NCBI RefSeq assembly: GCF_002234675.1
Contig: NC_019859.2
Coordinates: 1,255,740 to 1,319,739 of the forward strand
DNA from: Oryzias latipes
Taxonomy: Eukaryota; Chordata; Actinopteri; Beloniformes; Adrianichthyidae
Direction of reading: 5' to 3'
Length of the DNA stretch: 64,000 nucleotides
Of this stretch, positions 61,194-64,000 are shown in pieces. The translations under genes were made by a program, and so were the position numbers. Below the pieces are notes generated by a model. That model did not search any database. It saw nothing but the letters and a program-made list of their open reading frames with translations, and had not been told where the DNA came from. Each line of letters starts with the position of its first letter. Position 1 is the stretch's first letter.

Positions 61194-62015
61194 ACGCCGG
61201 GCCGGCGGCGTTCCCCCACCAGGAGGAGGTTCCAGTCCAGAACGCCTTTTTCCTCCCGTGACGGACTCTGGAATCCATCTTTGATGAGATCTGAGGCCAG
61301 AACAAACTGAAGCCTCCGAGGAAAACCTTTCAATTTGCTGCTTGTCGCTGAAATCCTTACAGAGCTGAGATACAAGGAAAGATAGAGTAGGAGGGGGGAG
61401 GAAAGCCCCCACCCTCACCCAGACGCTGCTGATCACCCGTCCGATCTGACCCCCCCCCCCCGAAACTCCACGAAGGCCTCTAGAGTCCGACACCTAACAG
61501 ACTTTCGAGGAATGAAAATGTCAAGGATGTAAAGTCAGAGGGAAGCTTGTGCTGAGCTGCACATGATGCCGTCTGACCACCAGGGGGCGACATTCCCGCC
61601 CGTCAGGCCTTTTCTGGTTTTGAGTTGAGGAACATATCAGGTTCATTTTTTTCTGTCAGTATTTAAGAGAGACGAGTCAAAATGAGAGTTGAGGGTTCAC
61701 AGGAAACACAGACTCCAACGCCACGCATCAGAAGACGGGCAGGTGGGGCATCAGAAGACGGCAGGTGGGGCATCAGAAGACGGGGGTCCGCCTCCAGTCT
61801 GAGTCGCCAAGTTTGAGTGAAAGAGGAGAGTTTATGCAGATCTTTGCACCTTTAGGGCAGCAACAGTAAAACCTGGATTCTTGTCCAATCAAAGTGTGTG
61901 TGAGTGAAACCAAAGACGGACAGCGATGTAACGGCGTGCACAGGTGGAGGAGGCCTTCCGCAGGTGACGCCTGCGTTTGGTGAAGTGTAAATAAAGCGGC
62001 GGCTCCTCGCAGAAG
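61194..62015 (+). other. slc25a28: slc25a28 3' UTR and poly(A) signal
   Basis: Non-coding sequence from the TAG to AATAAA at 61990-61995. It includes a 20-bp unit (GGCATCAGAAGACGG.CAGGTGG) repeated about three times at 61726-61788. No convincing iron-responsive hairpin was noticed by eye. Confidence 0.5.
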
Positions 62016-62019
62016 CAGG

Positions 62020-62458
62020 GTCTTCTCTTGGGGCTGGCTCTCCAAGCGCCGATGAAAACGTGTCTGCTTGTGGTTTTTTCCCTGAAGGTTTGAGCCTCAG
62101 AGACGGAGGTCGGCGTCTCGCCTGGAGGTCATGACCATGAATGACATCAACATGAAATGATTCCAAACAAATGTAGCAAACAGAAAGACTGAAAACAACC
62201 AATCACACGTAGAAAAACACATTTAAAGTCCGTTTCTAACTAAACTGTTCTTTGGTTTTTTCAGTCAAATGATTCTATTTTTTTAAACACAAAACAAAAG
62301 TTTGTTTTTTCTGCTTTAGACTCTGATTTAGGATGATAATAGCAGCTCTTATTTTTGGATCTAATGATTAAACGGGTCAGAGAGGAACCATAGCTGAGCG
62401 TTTCAGGTTTCCAGACCTACGTGACCCCCCCAGCCTCGTCCGCATTGGAAGCTTCTAG
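62020..62458. other. Unassigned intergenic DNA
   Basis: A/T-rich sequence between the slc25a28 3' end and the MITE. Nothing was recognised. Confidence 0.4.
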
Positions 62459-62460
62459 AC

Positions 62461-62627
62461 CAGGGGGGGTCCAGATCCAGCGCCGTCCTGCATGTTTACA
62501 ACCGTCCCGCCATTGAAGCTCCTTATTGGCTGAACACGTCTGATCCAGGTAACCAGCAGCAGATGAGGCGGGGCTTCTGGAAAACCAGCCGGACGCCAGC
62601 CCCCCAGGCCTGGATCTGGACCCCCTG
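62461..62627. mobile_element. MITE with inverted ends
   Basis: The left end CAGGGGGGGTCCAGATCCAG and right end CTGGATCTGGACCCCCTG are inverted repeats around about 130 bp. The right end abuts the sushi LTR, which begins at 62626 (TGTCA), so the retroelement landed in or right beside the terminus. Confidence 0.6.
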
Positions 62628-63111
62628 TCATGATTAGCAAGCGTGGTCGACTCAGGTGCTGGAACCCGGAAGGAGGCTCGGCAGGCAGTGAGGTGAGAAT
62701 AATGAGGTTTTTAATTAGAAAAGGTCAGGATGGACTTGAGCTCCAGTATCCTTCCAGATTGTCCAAGGAGAGGTTGGAGGGTATTGTTGGCAGCAACCGC
62801 GTGATCCGAGACTGGGGTTGGAGAACGTCCGAGCGAGACGGCGAGAGGTGACCCGTGATCAGGTATGCTCCTCCGGTAAGCGAGGTCCTGGAATGAATGT
62901 GGAGACAAAAGCAGATTAGTGGTAAGCAAGAGACAGGCAAGGGCCAGAATCTATGAGAGGCCAGGAGATGCACCATAGGAGTACAACGAACTAGCGTCGG
63001 TTACAGGTCCGTGGTCTCCTTAAGAGTCTGCTGGCTGATGAGGATGAGGAGGCGCAGCTGGAGGCATCAGGTGGAGCTGATGAGGAGGACCCGGCCGGGG
63101 GCACCGTGACA
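62626..63111 (-). mobile_element. 3' LTR of a minus-strand sushi-type element
   Basis: The 486-bp LTR reads TGTCACGGTGCC...CTAATCATGACA on the minus strand, with the same TGTCA/TGACA ends as the element at 9629-15305 and a shared TTCCGGGTTCCAGCA block near its 3' end. It is preceded on the coding strand by a G-rich polypurine tract GGGGGGTAC (63112-63120). The 5' part of the element is outside the window. Confidence 0.75.
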
Positions 63112-64000
63112 GTACCCCCCCTCCAACGACCGCCTCCAGGCGGAACAGGGCGGCGATCGGGGTTGGCCCGGAAGAAGTCGTCAACGAGGGAGGGATCCAA
63201 GATGAAGGAGCGCGGGACCCACGACCGCTCCTCCGGGCCATAACCCTCCCAGTCCACCAGGTACTGGTATCCACGACCCCGGCGCCGAACGTCCAAGACC
63301 CGGCTGGCGGTGTAGGCCGGGGCGCCATCGATGAGCCGGGCGGGTGGAGGGGAAGCGGACGGCGGGCAAAGGGAGCTTTGGTGGACAGGCTTGACTTGGG
63401 ACACATGAAATGAAGGATGGATTTTGAGGGCAGCAGGTAACTTGAGGCGGACACAGTTGGGGTTGATTACACGGTCGATGGGAAAAGGCCCGATGTAGCG
63501 GGGAGCCAATTTACGAGAGGTTGCCTGGAGAGGAATGTTCCTAGAAGAGAGCCACACCTGTTGCCCTGGCTGGTAAGAGGGACTCACCACTCGGTGACGA
63601 TTCGCGATCTGGCAGTTACTCTCTTTGGAACGCAGGAGAGCAGTCCGAGCCTGGTGCCAAACCTCCTGGCAGCGCTGGAGATGGAACTGCACGGAGGGCA
63701 CCGCCAGATCGAGCTCCTGGGTAGGGAACAAGGGTGGTGAGTAACCCAACGATGCCTCGAAAGGTGACATACCCGTCGCTGCCGAAGGATGGTTGTTGTG
63801 AGCGTATTCCACCCATACGAGGTAATCCGACCAATCCCCTTAATTCTGGGCCACCAGGCAGCGTAGGGAAGCCTCAAGTTCTTGATTGGCCCTTTCGGCC
63901 TGGCCGTTAGATTGGGGATGATACCCCGACGAGAGGCTGACGGAGGCCCCGAGGGCGGAGCAAAAGGCCTTCCAGACTTGGGACGTGAACTGTGGACCCC
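62991..64000 (-). pseudogene. Sushi-type integrase and chromodomain (runs off right edge)
   Basis: From the right edge the minus-strand frame reads [39 protein letters not shown] (the catalytic Glu region of the DDE core), then a TAA at 63840-63842. It is then open to 62991: [68 protein letters not shown], and a chromodomain [30 protein letters not shown]. The tail overlaps the LTR, as is usual in this group. With only one nonsense codon visible, it is much less decayed than the element in the CD22-like gene. Confidence 0.8.

Noticed and set aside
60597-61493. 298-codon ORF on the minus strand
   Set aside because: It is the antisense shadow of the GC-rich last exon of slc25a28; composition is Gly/Val/His-rich with no domain, and the sense strand is clearly the carrier.

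Overview
The window is vertebrate genomic DNA from a ray-finned (teleost) fish. Every host gene is split by GT-AG introns, the coding parts match vertebrate families, and the repeats are typical of fish: sushi-type Ty3/gypsy elements with chromodomains, several LINE tails, and Harbinger, hAT, Tc1 and piggyBac-like relics. The species cannot be named from the sequence. Long poly-C/poly-G runs and GC-rich minisatellites are unusually common. No CRISPR array, prokaryotic operon or ordinary tRNA/rRNA gene was seen.

Layout, left to right. 1-1412: 5' end of a minus-strand Ty3/gypsy-like element (LTR, primer-binding site, start of gag) that runs off the left edge. 1571-2036: LINE tail. About 3.2-15.7 kb: a minus-strand CD22/Siglec-like immunoglobulin receptor rebuilt from seven exons whose phases all agree (410 aa). 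Its introns carry LINEs, a Harbinger relic and, in intron 1, a 5.7-kb degenerate sushi-type retrotransposon with a second sushi-type element nested in it in the opposite direction. 16-20 kb: repeats (a decayed LINE, a tRNA-derived SINE with a 19-bp target duplication, a piggyBac-like MITE). 20.8-26 kb: a plus-strand V-ATPase e-subunit gene. 26-37 kb: intergenic DNA, the crebrf CpG-island promoter, a 1.5-kb non-autonomous DNA transposon and a 34-bp minisatellite. 37.2-47.8 kb: crebrf (plus, 8 coding exons, 492 aa). 47.9-54.7 kb: entpd7 (minus, 13 coding exons, 602 aa). 56.2-62.0 kb: slc25a28, mitoferrin-2 (plus, 4 exons, 399 aa). 62.5-64 kb: a MITE interrupted by a minus-strand sushi-type element that runs off the right edge.

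Gene order. From family knowledge, ATP6V0E1-CREBRF are tandem neighbours in mammals (human 5q35) and ENTPD7-SLC25A28 are divergent neighbours (human 10q24). This window joins the two blocks, with crebrf and entpd7 converging tail to tail. Their predicted poly(A) signals are about 160 bp apart. The gene products work in different compartments (V-ATPase membrane sector, nuclear stress regulator, endomembrane nucleotidase, mitochondrial iron import), so the cluster is syntenic rather than a pathway.

No clearly novel multi-gene system was found. The best second-look items are: single-base lesions in the CD22-like receptor (an ITIM-like motif with His for Tyr, and a missing B-strand Cys); an intact in-frame GGGAAAC -1 frameshift site in the nested sushi element; upstream ORFs in the crebrf and entpd7 leaders; and the block junction between crebrf and entpd7.
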